In this document: positions 52,961 to 64,000 of the stretch, in pieces | How the letters are laid out: each line of letters starts with the position of its first letter | Numbering within the stretch: the stretch's first letter is position 1 | Source: Solanum dulcamara | Taxonomy: Eukaryota; Streptophyta; Magnoliopsida; Solanales; Solanaceae | Assembly (NCBI RefSeq): GCF_947179165.1 | Contig: NC_077242.1 | Span: 29,738,097 to 29,802,096, forward strand | Length of the DNA stretch: 64,000 nt | Direction: 5' to 3' | Notes under the pieces: model-generated | What the model was told of the DNA's origin: nothing | Seen by the model: the letters and a program-made list of their open reading frames with translations, nothing else | Databases searched by the model: none | Translations under genes and position numbers: made by a program

Positions 52961-53527
52961 CTAGTCCCTCAAAGTTTGTAAAACGACTCTAAGATGATAG
53001 GCGTGCTCCTCTTCATTCTTGGAGTAGACCAGGATATCATCTATGAATACAATCATAAACATATCAAGATACGGTTTGAACACCCAGTTCATGAGATCTA
53101 TGAAAGCTACGGGGGCATTTGTCAACCCAAAGGACATGACCAAAAATTCAAAGTGGCCATAACGAGTCCGAAAAGCGGTCTTCGGAATATCACACACCCT
53201 TACCTTCAACTGATGGTAGCCGGATCTCAAGTCTATCTTTGAAAAACAAATGGCATCCTGGAGTTGGTCAAATAAGTCATCTATTCTGGGGAGAGGGTAC
53301 TTATTCTTTATGGTGACCTTGTTCAGCTGTCTGTAGTCAATACACATTCTAAGGGATCCATCTTTCTTTCGCACAAATAGGACCGGAGCTCCCCATGGTG
53401 AGACACTCAGCCTAATGAACCCCTTATCTAATAAGTCCTTAAACTGTTCTTTCAACTCCTTCAACTTGGCTGGAGCTATTTTATATGGAGGAATTGAGAT
53501 AGGCTGGGTATTAGGAAGAATATCCAT
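52961..53527 (-). pseudogene. Chromovirus reverse transcriptase core
   Basis: The frame holds [53 protein letters not shown] and the catalytic [10 protein letters not shown]. It is internally open but ends in a TAG, and it is joined upstream to protease only across a one-base deletion. Confidence 0.92.
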
Positions 53528-54135
53528 CCCAAAGTTAATCTCCCTATCAGGAGGGTCTCCAGGCAGATCTCAGGAAAGACATCCAGAAACTCATTGACAA
53601 TCAGAACCAACTCAAGGGATGGAGACTCAATATTGTCATCTTTCACTCGGACAAAGTGATAAATGCACTCTTTTGTGATTAGCTTCCTGGCCCTAAGGTA
53701 TGAAATAAACTTACCCTTAGGCGCAACAGGACTACCCTTCCACTCTATGATAGCCTCATTCGGGAATTTGAACGTGACCATCTGAGTTCTACAATCAATA
53801 GAGGCATAACAGACATAGAGCCAGTCCATGCCAAGGATCACATCAAAATCAACCATGTCTAACTCAACCAAGTCAGCCAAGGTATCTTTGTGATAAATTG
53901 ACACAATGCAATCTCTATAGACTTTCTCAGCTACGACAAAATCACCGACAGGGGTAGCTAAGTAGAAAGGCTCACTAAGACATTCAGGGATTTTATTGAA
54001 CTTACTAGCCACGTAAGGAGTTACAAAAGATAGGGTGGCACCCGGATCCATCAAAATATAACAGTCAAGAGAAGAGACTCGAATCATACCCGTCATGATG
54101 TTTGGAGAGTTCTCCTGATCTTGGCGACTACCCAT
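53476..54135 (-). pseudogene. Chromovirus protease region
   Basis: YILMDPGATLSFVTPYVASK contains the aspartic protease DPGAT form typical of this clade, and VDFDVILGMDWL is the ILGMDWL motif. The frame is lost near 53571, where one base is missing ahead of the RT. Confidence 0.88.
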
Positions 54136-54252
54136 GGCATATAGGCGGTTTGTACCTCCAATCGTACCTGAAGTAGTGCCCCTCTGATTACCCCTAGCTG
54201 GCGGTGCGGTGGTAGAGAACTGGGCTCTGCTCCCCCATTCTGGACACTCCTT

Positions 54253-55368
54253 CTAAAAATGGTCTATTTGGCCGCATTTAAAACAACGAACCCTTCCCGC
54301 TCTGCATTCGCCTAAGTGGAGCCTACCATACTTGCCGCATGGTGGCTTCCCTTGCGAACCTTGACCCACGCTAGCTTGTGATTGAGAACCTTGGGGTCTG
54401 AAATTCTGGCGACTTTGACCCTGCCGATCGTACCTGTTCTGTGGCATAGGTGCACTGGCGATAGATGAGGCATAGTTGGAAGGCCTCTTCTGGAAGAAGG
54501 ACCTGTTGCCCTTGTTTTGCCTCTGTTCACTCTCATGGCCCGCTGATTTTACCTTCTTGCTTAGGTGCTCTTCTCTGTCTCTTCTTTTCTCATCCTCTAC
54601 CTGTTGAGCATACACCATTAATCTGGAAATATCCATATCTGAGATCAACAATGCTGCTTTGCACTTCTTCTTCACATGCCTCCCTAATCCGGAGACGAAC
54701 TTCCTCATCTTTGACCTCATATCTGGGATCATTTCTGGAGCATACCTGGACAACTAGATGAACTTCAGGCCATACTCCTTAACCGTCGTACCTTTTTGTT
54801 TTAGATTTACAAACTCCTCCACCTTCGCTTCCCTCAATTCTCGGGGAAAGAAGTGGTCAAGAAAGACTCTCTTAAATTTATCCCACCTAGCAGATTCAAC
54901 ATCCTCACCCCTACCTTGCTCCCATTGGTTATACCAGATGTTTGCCACATCCTTGAGTTGATAAGACACTAACTCAACCCCCTCAATTTCCATAGCATGC
55001 ATAGCTTTTAGAATTTTCCACATCTCATCAATAAAGTTTTGGGGGTCTTCATCAATCTTAGAACCCGTGAATGCTGGCGGATTTATCCTCAGGAAGTCTC
55101 TAATTCTAGTGGCAGCAGACGGCTCTTGGGAATTAGAGCTAAGAGCTGGCGAACTCTAGTTACCATTTCGAGCAGCCATTAATTGCGTGAGCATTGCAAT
55201 TGCCCCTCGAAATTCTGCCTCTGATGTGGTTGCAGGCGGAGTAGCAGGCACTTGGGGCACCTTCGCATACCTCACAGGTCGGCCTTTAGCCCTTACCGGG
55301 CGTACCTCAGACTGAGGCATCTCTGCATTTTCGGCATTTCTCTGGCTAGCAGTATGTTTTGGAGGCAT
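54253..55368 (-). pseudogene. Chromovirus gag, broken by stops
   Basis: Starts MPPKHTASQRNAENAE, then a stop after ARNGN (55156), the retrotransposon gag core (WYNQWEQGRGEDVESARWDK, FPRELREAKVEEFVNLKQKG), a stop at 54754-54756, and zinc knuckle residues CGKYGRLHLGEC and CFKCGQIDHF before a stop at 54253. All parts lie in one phase. Confidence 0.9.
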
Positions 55369-55568
55369 TATCTATAACGTATAAACGCACGAATTAGAAG
55401 GGAAGTTTCATAGAGTTTAACTCTATCGCACGAAGTCAGAGTATGAAAGAAGTGAAACAATTCCTAATGTCCTATAGCCTCTTTCTTATAAGTGTGGTGC
55501 ACAACACACCCATATGCAAGACTCTACTAGACACGGCTTCATAGACTCCCTAGGACACTTGAACTCTA

Positions 55569-55581
55569 GGCTCTGATACCA
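55569..55581 (-). other. Primer binding site (initiator Met tRNA)
   Basis: Minus-strand TGGTATCAGAGCC starts four bases after the 5' LTR ends, complementary to the 3' end of plant initiator tRNA-Met as usual for this clade. Confidence 0.9.
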
Positions 55582-55585
55582 TGTT

Positions 55586-58036
55586 TGTCACGCCCCGAGA
55601 GGGTACCCTAGGCGTGACCGGCACCCAAAGGCCATTTCTGACCTCCGAGCGAACCACCTAGTCCAGTCACATATTCATACAATCACAATCTCTTAGCGGA
55701 AACTCAATTAATGAAATACTATTCACAATATGGGGGCCGAAGGCCAAACATTCATCAACTCAACAAATAAATATAATAAGACTCCTCAAAATAACCATTC
55801 AACCTCCCCACACTCCAGTCTATGAAGCCTCTATCAAAGTCTAAGAGGTGCCAATGACAAGTCCATGTCTACCAATAATCAAAATAAAGGAAATGACAAC
55901 ACACTATACAAGAAAGCTCAACATCCTCTGGAAACTAGGAGGACTCACCAACTAGCTAGGAGTGTATATGGATCTTCAACAGAGCGCTGGTTGATGATCC
56001 CTAGTACCTGTCTCTACATCATGAAACGATGCAGGCCAAATGACGTCAGTACATGGAATGTACGAGTATGTAAAATAGCTGAATGCAACGAACATCAAGG
56101 AAGAATCAATCAACTCAGAATCTCAACTCAAAAGGGATAACAACTCAATCAAATATCCTAAGTCTAAACAAGGATATGATTTAGACGGGACCAATCACAT
56201 ACAATTTAACTCAATCTGACTTAGAGTACTATCAAGACATATTTGGGAGTTTCTCTTATCCGACAACCATCACTTATGAGCCAGTGACAGTACAACAAGC
56301 CGACGTTGTTGCCGCGTCCGTTCATACTTTGCCAGGGCATGAACGAGTCAACAACTCATGGATCCAATCCAACCAAGTCCTATAATGTTAGGACAAACCT
56401 CTCGGGGAAGCATCCGACTTTAACGGTTCAATCCCCCCTACGTTTGGCAACACAGGTATTGGGTTCGAGTATGGACTATACTCTTGCCCAATTCGGTGCT
56501 CGATACTCCTCCCAAGACTCAATGCTCATAAAACTCCATCCAATCAACTCAATCAACTCATATCAACAAATCTCATTACAACCTTGTCAACTCATAAACT
56601 CTATCACAATCAAATCTCTTCCAATCGTACTATCTGATCAATCTCAATCATCTCTTCAAAAGAAATTTAAATGCACATTTATAGCAACATATAGATATAA
56701 TCAATCATTACCTCCATCCATTTGAGAAATCTTTGTGACTCATCACAACTTCAAGATTTTAAATCGACACTTTATAATAGGCAACATTCTTAAGAAGATA
56801 GCATCTTTTATCATAATCTATATAATTAAGAAGATCAATAAAATATATTTAACAACTCGTCTTCATCAACTCATAATCACATAAAGGCCCATTTTAAGAA
56901 CTTTTTAGCTCAACAACATCAACACATATAGAGTCAAATAAATAGGGGACAAAGCTCATACAAACATAACCATACCAAGAAAACTCCATTTTTCATGAAC
57001 ATCTAACCTTAAAGCAAGAGTAGGGCACATGGGTGGACTCAATCCCTGTTTTAGATAGCCTTACATACCTTAGTGAAGGCATGAAGAAAACCTTGTGGTT
57101 GGGTCTTCAATGGAGAACTCAAACCTTGAAGCTCTTGGAACTCTTCTTGTTGGAGAAGGATTTAGAGAGGAAGAAGAAGAGAGAGAGAGAAAGAGGTTTC
57201 TAGGGCTTTTAGAGAGAGAGTGGGGGCTGAAAAATGGTCCAAAAATGTTCAAGGCTTGTGAATATATAATTTGGGACAATTCCCAAATTACCCTTCCTCC
57301 AAAATTCTAAAAAATAGGCCAAAACGCCTTTGGCGCGATAGTGGCGCATCACGCCCTTACAGCGCCAAGGCCAATTATGCCTAAAAACCTGCACAACTTT
57401 TAGTGGCGCGCCGCACCAAGGACCAAACTACTGAGGCATGTTTATGGCGCGATAGTGGCGCGTCGCGCCCTTATAGCGCCAAGGCCAAAGGTTCTGGGTT
57501 CTGGAATTTTGGCTTGAAAAACCCTGCACACCTCGTAGTGGCGCGCCGCGCTAGGGACCAAACTACTGAGGCATGTTCCTGGCGCGATAGTGGCGCATCG
57601 CGCCACTGCGGTGCCAAGCCCAGATTTCCAGTAGTTGAACCCCAGGCCTAAAATTCCTGCTATGCTAGTTCATCTTAGGATTATCATATCTTTCGACTCT
57701 AAACTCCAAAACTTACTTTCTTGGTGGCGTTGGAAAGAAGACTCAACGACCATTAATTTAATAGGTCGTGGGCCACCTAGATCGTCATATATCAAAAGAT
57801 AGGGTCGTTAGAAGTCAACCACTCATGCGAACTCGTCCTCAAACTTAGCCACGACGAATCTTTTTGGTCTTAGCTCGGCCCTAGGGGTCCTCCGTGACCC
57901 CATATCACCTCCAACACTCCTCAATTACTTAGGGACTTATCTTAACTCAAGCACACACTTCTAAATAATTGGGTTCGACCCTGCACGAATACAAGAAGGG
58001 TCCGAATCCTAGGGAAGAATTTTGAGGGGCGTTACA
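55586..58036 (-). repeat. 5' LTR of the chromovirus
   Basis: On the minus strand it begins TGTAACGCCCCTCAAAATTC and ends GGGGCGTGACA. Same length as the partner LTR (2451 bp). Short open frames inside are present identically in both LTRs and are not genes. Confidence 0.95.
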
Positions 58037-58041
58037 GTTTA

Positions 58042-59561
58042 AAAATTATTTGAATATGTTCTCAACGAATAAAAGTGAAGACTATGAGATTAAATATAGC
58101 ACAAAGAAACATAGGATATAACTATTAAGCACAAAGAGAGGCACCATTGCTTGCAAAAGTACAAACAATCGCGTTTAACAGGTTAATATGTATTTCAACA
58201 AAACATGGCATACAGAACAAAGAGATATCAGAAAATATTTCGATGATGTACTAAATTAATAATAGGCAAAAATATGCATCTGAGGGACAAAAGTATTAAC
58301 AAATGAGATGGAAAAAATGGATGATTAATATAGCCAACAGTTGAAGCTGTGTGATTGTATTTATATAATTTTTTTGTTATTCAACACAAAATAGGTCTGA
58401 ACTGGTGCATTACTTTTCCAAAAAGATTGATCTTCCGGTCATTCTTTTAAGGTTGTGGTGACCTAAGGAGGAAAATATTAAACAAATAGGGTATGAATAT
58501 ATAAGGAATAAACCTGAATGGGATAGGGTATTTTGTGTTATGTAAGAATTCAACATCTACAACCTAATCATTAAGTACAAAAACAATACAGTGCAATTGA
58601 ATCAAATAGATTGACCAAATTTGTGCTAGCATTTTTATTGACTTGTAGCCACGTATTTGGACAAACGTGGAGGCTACCCGAGACTATTATCTTACCATTA
58701 GAGTGATCACGCCAGTTTAACCCATATGAATTAATCGACCCTTATGAGCATTATCGATCTTTGGGGTTTGACTGAAGTGGTTTTTTGTAGTCAAAGGTAT
58801 GCAGGGGAAGTTGGTGAACAGAAACATGGAGATACGGTAAGGAAAAAAATTAGTTTGGAAAAATAATATTGTGGTTCAATTTTTAAGAGAGTGCCGTCCT
58901 TTGCAAATGGGTACAATGTTTCAAAAGAGGCATAATAAGTGTAAAAGGAAGGAAGCGGTAAAGACGTTGCAAAGGGTTATTAAGGTTGAAGAACCATTTG
59001 AGTGTGGAGTTCCTGTTGCGGATGGGGTGCTTAGTTTGTGAGAATATCTAAATTTGAGTGAAAAGGAAATCTAGGCTTATGGTGGCGCAACGTCACCGGA
59101 CAGAGGGTTCTCTTTTATATATATATAAGATTATAATGCAAAGCGAAGGCTTTATCAAAAAAAAATTACTTTATCAAAATAATGTAAAGTGAAGGAAAAT
59201 AAATCACAATAGTAAAGTAACTCTTCAACGGACATGCGAGGAACAAAGTAATATGACAATAACTTTAAGAATATAAATAATTATGGACCTAGATTGAGAA
59301 CACTGCCTTTAAATTATTATGTGAAAGATAGCACATCGGTGTAGATATAACGTTCATGAGATAATTTTCTCAAACCAGCACAAGTTGGGGCATGAATGAC
59401 ATAAACTGATAGTAATAGAGTCAGCCAGAACTTACAGGGTAAATCTTCACAAGAGTTATTGAGTTATGATTACTTTCGACACTATCCATAGTATATATTT
59501 GGTACTTTTACCCATTTTGGTAGATGGACTGACCTATTAATTTATATTGAAGTATAAAATG
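58042..59561. other. Spacer between the chromoviruses, no gene seen
   Basis: AT-rich with a somewhat more complex patch at 58800-59110 that lacks a usable frame. It may be an old pseudogene or transposon remnant. No boundaries could be set. Confidence 0.4.
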
Positions 59562-60200
59562 GTAAGAATTGCTCATTCTCTTATGCCACTCATGCAACAA
59601 CAACAAATCACAAGTATCTCTCTGGCTTCTTACAAGACTAAAGCTTTTTGGGTATGTGATCAATAGTTTTATCTACTTGAAACCATTGTTGAGCTGAGCA
59701 AGCCATCCAAGCTTGATAAGCCTAGTCTAAGACACTTACCGATTACCCAAATGACAAATACTACATCAAGTTGAATGATGTCTACAATAAAGTGTTTAAA
59801 ATGAGGAAAAAAAATCGATGCTATTGCAGGAAGGTTGTAAACCGTCTAATGGAAAGTAGGCAATACACTATTTGAAAGTAAGAATTGTGCATTCTCTTGT
59901 GTCGCGCATGAAGCAACAACATTATCACAAACGTCTCTTTGGCTTCTCACAAGACTAAAGCTTTTTGGGTATGTGATCAATAGTTTTACCTAATTCAAAC
60001 AATTGCTGAGTCGAAAAACCCATCCAAGCTTGATAATTCTAGTCCAAGACACTTACCGATTACCCAAATGACAAATACTATATCAAGTTGAATAATGTCT
60101 ACAATAAAGTGTTTAAAATTAGAAAAAAAATTGATGCTATGGCAGAAGAGTTATAAACCATCTAATGGAAAGTAGGCAGTACACTATTTGAAAGTTTATA
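59562..60200. repeat. 316-bp tandem duplication
   Basis: Copies starting GTAAGAATTG at 59562 and 59878 run in parallel through CAAGACTAAAGCTTTTTGGG and CACTTACCGATTACCCAAAT to GAAAGTAGGCARTACACTAT. They differ by roughly one base in ten. No protein product was recognised. Confidence 0.85.
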
Positions 60201-60627
60201 AAGTTGCTTATCAGATTGTATGATGTAGAAACATGATCTATTGACTATAAAACAAACACGGCTAATTAGAAGCTTCATTTAACCAGAAATTATCAACTAA
60301 TAACACAATTTAAGCACCTATTTCACACATACATTGAATCGAATATATTTTGGGAGAAAAAATGATAATTAAACTTTGAAGTGCTTTTAATTATTGAGTT
60401 GTACCGAAGAAGAGGCAAGATCTAGTTGTTGATTAAAATTCTCAGCACATTTGAGATACAAGTGCTAAACTGTTCCTGCCAAAGTTAATTTGATTTTAAT
60501 TCAAACAATTACAGAGGAAAAAACAATTCTGAATAAGAGGAAAAGGGGATCTACTTGGGAGATTGAGAAATTGAAGAGCGAGAAGCGATGGGTCATGTTG
60601 TTACGGAAGATAATGAGGTGGTGAAGC
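60201..60627. other. Spacer before the second chromovirus
   Basis: AT-rich; nothing recognisable. Confidence 0.4.
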
Positions 60628-63346
60628 TATAACACCCCCAAAAAATTCTACACCAAGAACTGAACCATTCTTCATATGCATATAGGATCAAAATCAATGA
60701 ATTCAAATTGTATATATGAGTTAGGATCGATTACTAAGTATATAAAGAGTGTTAGATATGGTGGAAGGTCAGAAGGCATCTTTTACATCAAGTTGAGTCC
60801 AAAAAATTTCTATCGTCTAAGTTTTTGTATGAGTCTGTATAAGGGTCAAATTCAAATGACCATATCTCTTAGTATATAATAAATTAGGTGGTCCACCTAT
60901 CAAATTAAATTTCTTTGAGTCTTCTTTACAACGCCACCAAGATTGCTTTTATTGGAGTTCAGAGTAAAAAGTTATGTCCTCTTAACAAGAAGGGTACGCT
61001 CCAAGTCTGCGTCACGGACTTGGTCAATCTTGGCTCAAATTTTAATTTTGGAAAAAAAAAACTATGGGGGAACACCTCCACGTCGCGGACCTGTTCCCAG
61101 TTAGTTCAAGTTAGGGAATCTTGGACAATTACCTAATTACATATATAAGAACTTGGACGTGTTTTGGGGTCATTTTTGTAGTCTTTTGCCTCCCCAAAAC
61201 CTAAATTTCATCCTCCTCTCTCTCAGATCATCTCCAACAAATTTGCTCTCAAACTCAAGGATTCAAGCTCCCCATTTAGGACCTAACATCAAGATTTCTT
61301 CAAGTTCTACTCTAAGGTATGTGAATTTTTATCCATAGGTTCTTCCATCCATAGAGCCCAAATATTTTCTCAACTTAGTATTTAAATTTTAAACGATGGA
61401 GTCCTATAGGATTTTACATGATGGTTCCAAATGCATAGATCATGGTATATTTTAAGTTTATTAACTCATATTGATATATATATAATTTAAAGTGATGAGT
61501 TTTATGGGTTTTCATACAACAATTGCAAATATATAGATTCTTGAATATTTGAAATTTATTTACCTATATTGACTTATGTTGATTCTTATTTACATGGAGT
61601 GAATGATTTATCAAGGTTCTTATGTGAAGGCTTGAAAGTAGTTTTAAATTATATTGGTGGATTGTTTTAAGATGTTTAAATGATGAATTCCTTCACTCCC
61701 GTGCATGCTAGAATTGATTTAAATGACTTGAAAGAAGATTTATCTCACCAACCATGAAAAGATCTAAATTCATTTGACATCACCCATGACATCAATAATC
61801 CTCTATTTGACATCATCCATGAGATCACATTCCTCTATTTAATTTTCAAGATCATCCTTTGTAATTATTTTTATTTATTGTTAGGTCCCTCCTTCACACC
61901 TATAAATACCCATCTTATTTTCTCATTTTATTCATCAAGCTTTCTCAAAAACTCTTCTCTCTATATACTTCTTTACTCATTCTTAAATATGGTTTTAGTT
62001 TTTAGTAGTGTAGAAATACTTTTTCGATGATTCTTATACTCCGGATAGTACACAAAACGCTCCTACAGGGAAAAAAGGCTAGGGGTTCAAGAGTGGTCAT
62101 TCAGTTCTTCAATTCGGAGAAAAGCTTCGAATTTCAGGTATGTAAGGCTATTCATAGCATTGTATTGAGTTTGTGTATGTACCCAATATTTAAATTCATC
62201 ATAATTGAGTTATAGTTGAGTTTTACCCTAATCTTGAATTCTAAATGAGTTAATTCTTCTTCTATTGAGTTAGATATATTTATGCATTGAGATTATTATT
62301 ATTTTTATCTATCATATTATTGGAATAATTTTTCATGGCTACTTTCCCATGAACCCTAATTGATTTAATGTTCATGAATATTTTTATTTGTATTTTGAGT
62401 AAATATGTTGGCTTATAATATTCATTGACAGAAAGAGTGATTTGAATTAATACTTAAATAAAAGTCCAATAAGACTAGACGATGAGGTTAATATGAGCAT
62501 ATATTTTGAGAGTAGTATTGAGCATCGACTTGGGTAAGAGTTTAGTTGACTCAACCCCAGAACTATGTAGCCAGCGTAGGATTGAGGCTATGCCTCTTAA
62601 ATACCAAAAATAGGACTTTGATGATTGGATCCAAGATGGTGATGTCATTTATCCTGGCAAGGTATTGGATGGATGTGGCAACGACATTGCTTCGTTGTAT
62701 CATCACTAGCTCATAAGTGATGATTATCGGTTAGAGAAACTCTCAACTGAGTAAACATTGCTTATTATTATTATTTTTAAACTTGTATTATATATTGATG
62801 TTGAGATGATGTTGAGCTCTGAGCTGAGTCTTCCTGAGAGGAGTTTCTTGATATCTGTCTTTACTTTCCTGCCATTTTACATACTCGTACATTCCATGTA
62901 CTGACGTCATTCGACCTGCATCATGTTATGATGCAGATACAAGTGTTAGAAATCCTCAACAGGTGCATCGTTGAAGATCATTACTTTTTAGTTATTTGGT
63001 GAGTCTTCTTGTATTCAGAGGAACTCTTTATCCTTTTATTATTATTGAGTATTATATTTCTTTTAAGGTAGCCATAGACATGTCATTGGCACCGTCTGAT
63101 AGTGTTAGAGGCTTTATAGATAGAGTTTGATGATGTAATGGGAGTAGTTCTCCTTTGAAACTACTTCTTCTAAGGATTATTTCTTTCATTTGATGTTGAT
63201 GATGGCGAGCTCACATAAGTTTTCTTATTTTCACTTAAGTCTTCTGCTGATGAATGAATGTGTGATGAGACCAAGTGGTTTTCTCGGATGCCAAAGATGG
63301 TTTCTTAGTGCTGGCCACACCTAGGGTATCCTCTTGGGGCATGACA
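60628..63346 (+). repeat. 5' LTR of the second chromovirus
   Basis: It begins TATAACACCCCC (TG changed to TA) and ends GGGGCATGACA. 2719 bp. A CCTATAAATACCC TATA-type box at about 61909-61921 may mark the promoter. Confidence 0.75.
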
Positions 63347-63562
63347 AACTTGGTATCAAAGCACATAATTCAAGAGTCCTAGGGTGTCTATGAAGCCGTG
63401 TCTAGTAGAGTCTTGCTTATGGGTGTGTCTTCACCACACTGATAGTTAGGAGGATATAGGACATTAGGAATTGTTTCACTTCTTTTATAATCTGAGTTCG
63501 TGCGATAGAGTTTAACTCTATAAAACTTTCTTTCTAATTCGTGCGTTTATACGTTGCAGACC

Positions 63563-64000
63563 ATGCCTCCTAAATATATAGCCAGATAGAGGAACGCTGT
63601 CAGCACTGAGGTTCCACAGTCAGAGATGCCTCCACCGAGAACTAAGAGCCGACCTGCAAGGTCTACTGAGGTACCCCAAATTCCTACTGTTCATACCACT
63701 CCTACTTTGGAGGTAGATTTCAAAGCAGCTATTGCCATGCTCACTCAACTGGTAGCTTTCAAGATGGGTGACCATAGTTCACCAAATCCTAGCTCTAGCT
63801 CTCAAGAGTCGTCTTCTACCAAAAGGATTAGAGATTTCTAAGGATGAACCCGCTAGTCTTCACAGGGTCTAAGGTTGATGAGGATCCTTAAAATTTTATT
63901 GATGAGATGTGGAAGATCTTGAAAGTGATGCATACTACCGAGGTTGAGGGTGTTGAGTTCATTGACGTTTTTGACTTTGAAAGTTAGCCTATGGTTGACT
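63563..64000 (+). pseudogene. gag start of the second chromovirus, broken
   Basis: MPPKYIAR is followed by a TAG where the related element has Gln, then MPPPRTKSRPARSTEVPQIP and AAIAMLTQLVAFKMG. One base is missing in the RDF(L) segment near 63838, after which the frame continues RMNPLVFTGSKVDEDP to another stop. It is cut by the window end. Confidence 0.8.

Larger units (their letters stand above)
48063..58036 (-). mobile_element. Ty3/gypsy chromovirus (Tekay-like), structurally complete, coding-defective
   Basis: Two 2451-bp LTRs (48063-50513 and 55586-58036) are flanked by exact GTTTA (48058-48062, 58037-58041). On the minus strand the primer site TGGTATCAGAGCC (55581-55569) follows the 5' LTR, and a purine tract (50529-50514) precedes the 3' LTR. 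Gag, protease, reverse transcriptase, RNase H, integrase and a C-terminal chromodomain follow in this order. At least seven stops and two one-base deletions break gag-pol. Chromoviruses use the chromodomain to target heterochromatin. Confidence 0.95.
60628..64000 (+). mobile_element. Second Tekay-like chromovirus, 5' part only
   Basis: A 5' LTR (60628-63346) is followed by primer site TGGTATCAAAGC (63351-63362) and gag from 63563. The LTR shares the GTACATTCCATGTACTGACGTCA word (in reverse order) with the chromovirus at 48063-58036, so the two are related but opposite in orientation. The element continues past the window end. Confidence 0.85.

Overview
The window is nuclear DNA of a dicot plant, most likely a member of the Solanaceae. 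The reasons are split genes with plant-type introns, a very high load of retrotransposons, RTE-type LINEs whose (CAA/TTG)n tail region is shared with an Au-like SINE, and LTR families of a kind I associate with Solanum, Capsicum and Nicotiana. The family assignment is inference; the species is not determined.

Only three host genes are visible, all on the minus strand. (1) Bases 1-186 are the first coding exon of an unrecognised gene that runs off the left edge. (2) Bases 11424-13720, with a 5' leader exon near 14757-14830, encode eIF4A-III, the DEAD-box helicase of the exon junction complex. It is intact: 413 codons in four coding exons. (3) Bases 17669-47170 hold 13 exons of a 377-residue WD40 protein, the THO complex subunit THO6 (Arabidopsis DWA1). 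The coding sequence is only 1134 bp but is spread over 29.5 kb, because introns 4, 5, 10 and 11 are packed with transposons. Intron 6 uses a GC donor, exon 2 is only 20 nt, and the 3' part of exon 5 is duplicated in tandem.

Layout: 1-2937, partial gene, a possible organelle-derived patch and AT-rich spacer. 2938-9638, three solo LTRs nested inside each other. 9639-17668, spacer, eIF4A-III, and a copia-like LTR fragment. 17669-47170, THO6. Intron 11 contains RTE and SINE copies, TRIMs, hAT MITEs and a three-deep nest of DNA transposons (PIF/Harbinger, Mutator-like, Mutator-like MITE); the innermost carries four evenly spaced palindromes. Intron 10 contains an apparent solo LTR interrupted by an L1-type LINE, an RTE LINE and a MITE. 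Intron 5 contains a PIF/Harbinger element, and intron 4 two TRIMs in opposite orientation plus a LINE fragment. 48063-58036, a structurally complete Ty3/gypsy chromovirus (Tekay-like) with 2451-bp LTRs, degenerate in coding capacity. 58042-60627, spacer with a 316-bp tandem duplication. 60628-64000, the 5' LTR and start of gag of a related chromovirus on the plus strand.

Functionally, the two complete host genes both serve nuclear mRNP assembly: eIF4A-III clamps the exon junction complex on spliced RNA, and THO6 belongs to THO/TREX, which couples transcription to export. I saw no bacterial-type system, CRISPR array, rRNA or tRNA gene. The most unusual items are the mosaic LTR divergence of the chromovirus, the nested elements with their palindrome array, and the duplicated THO6 exon, which would act as a poison exon if spliced in.
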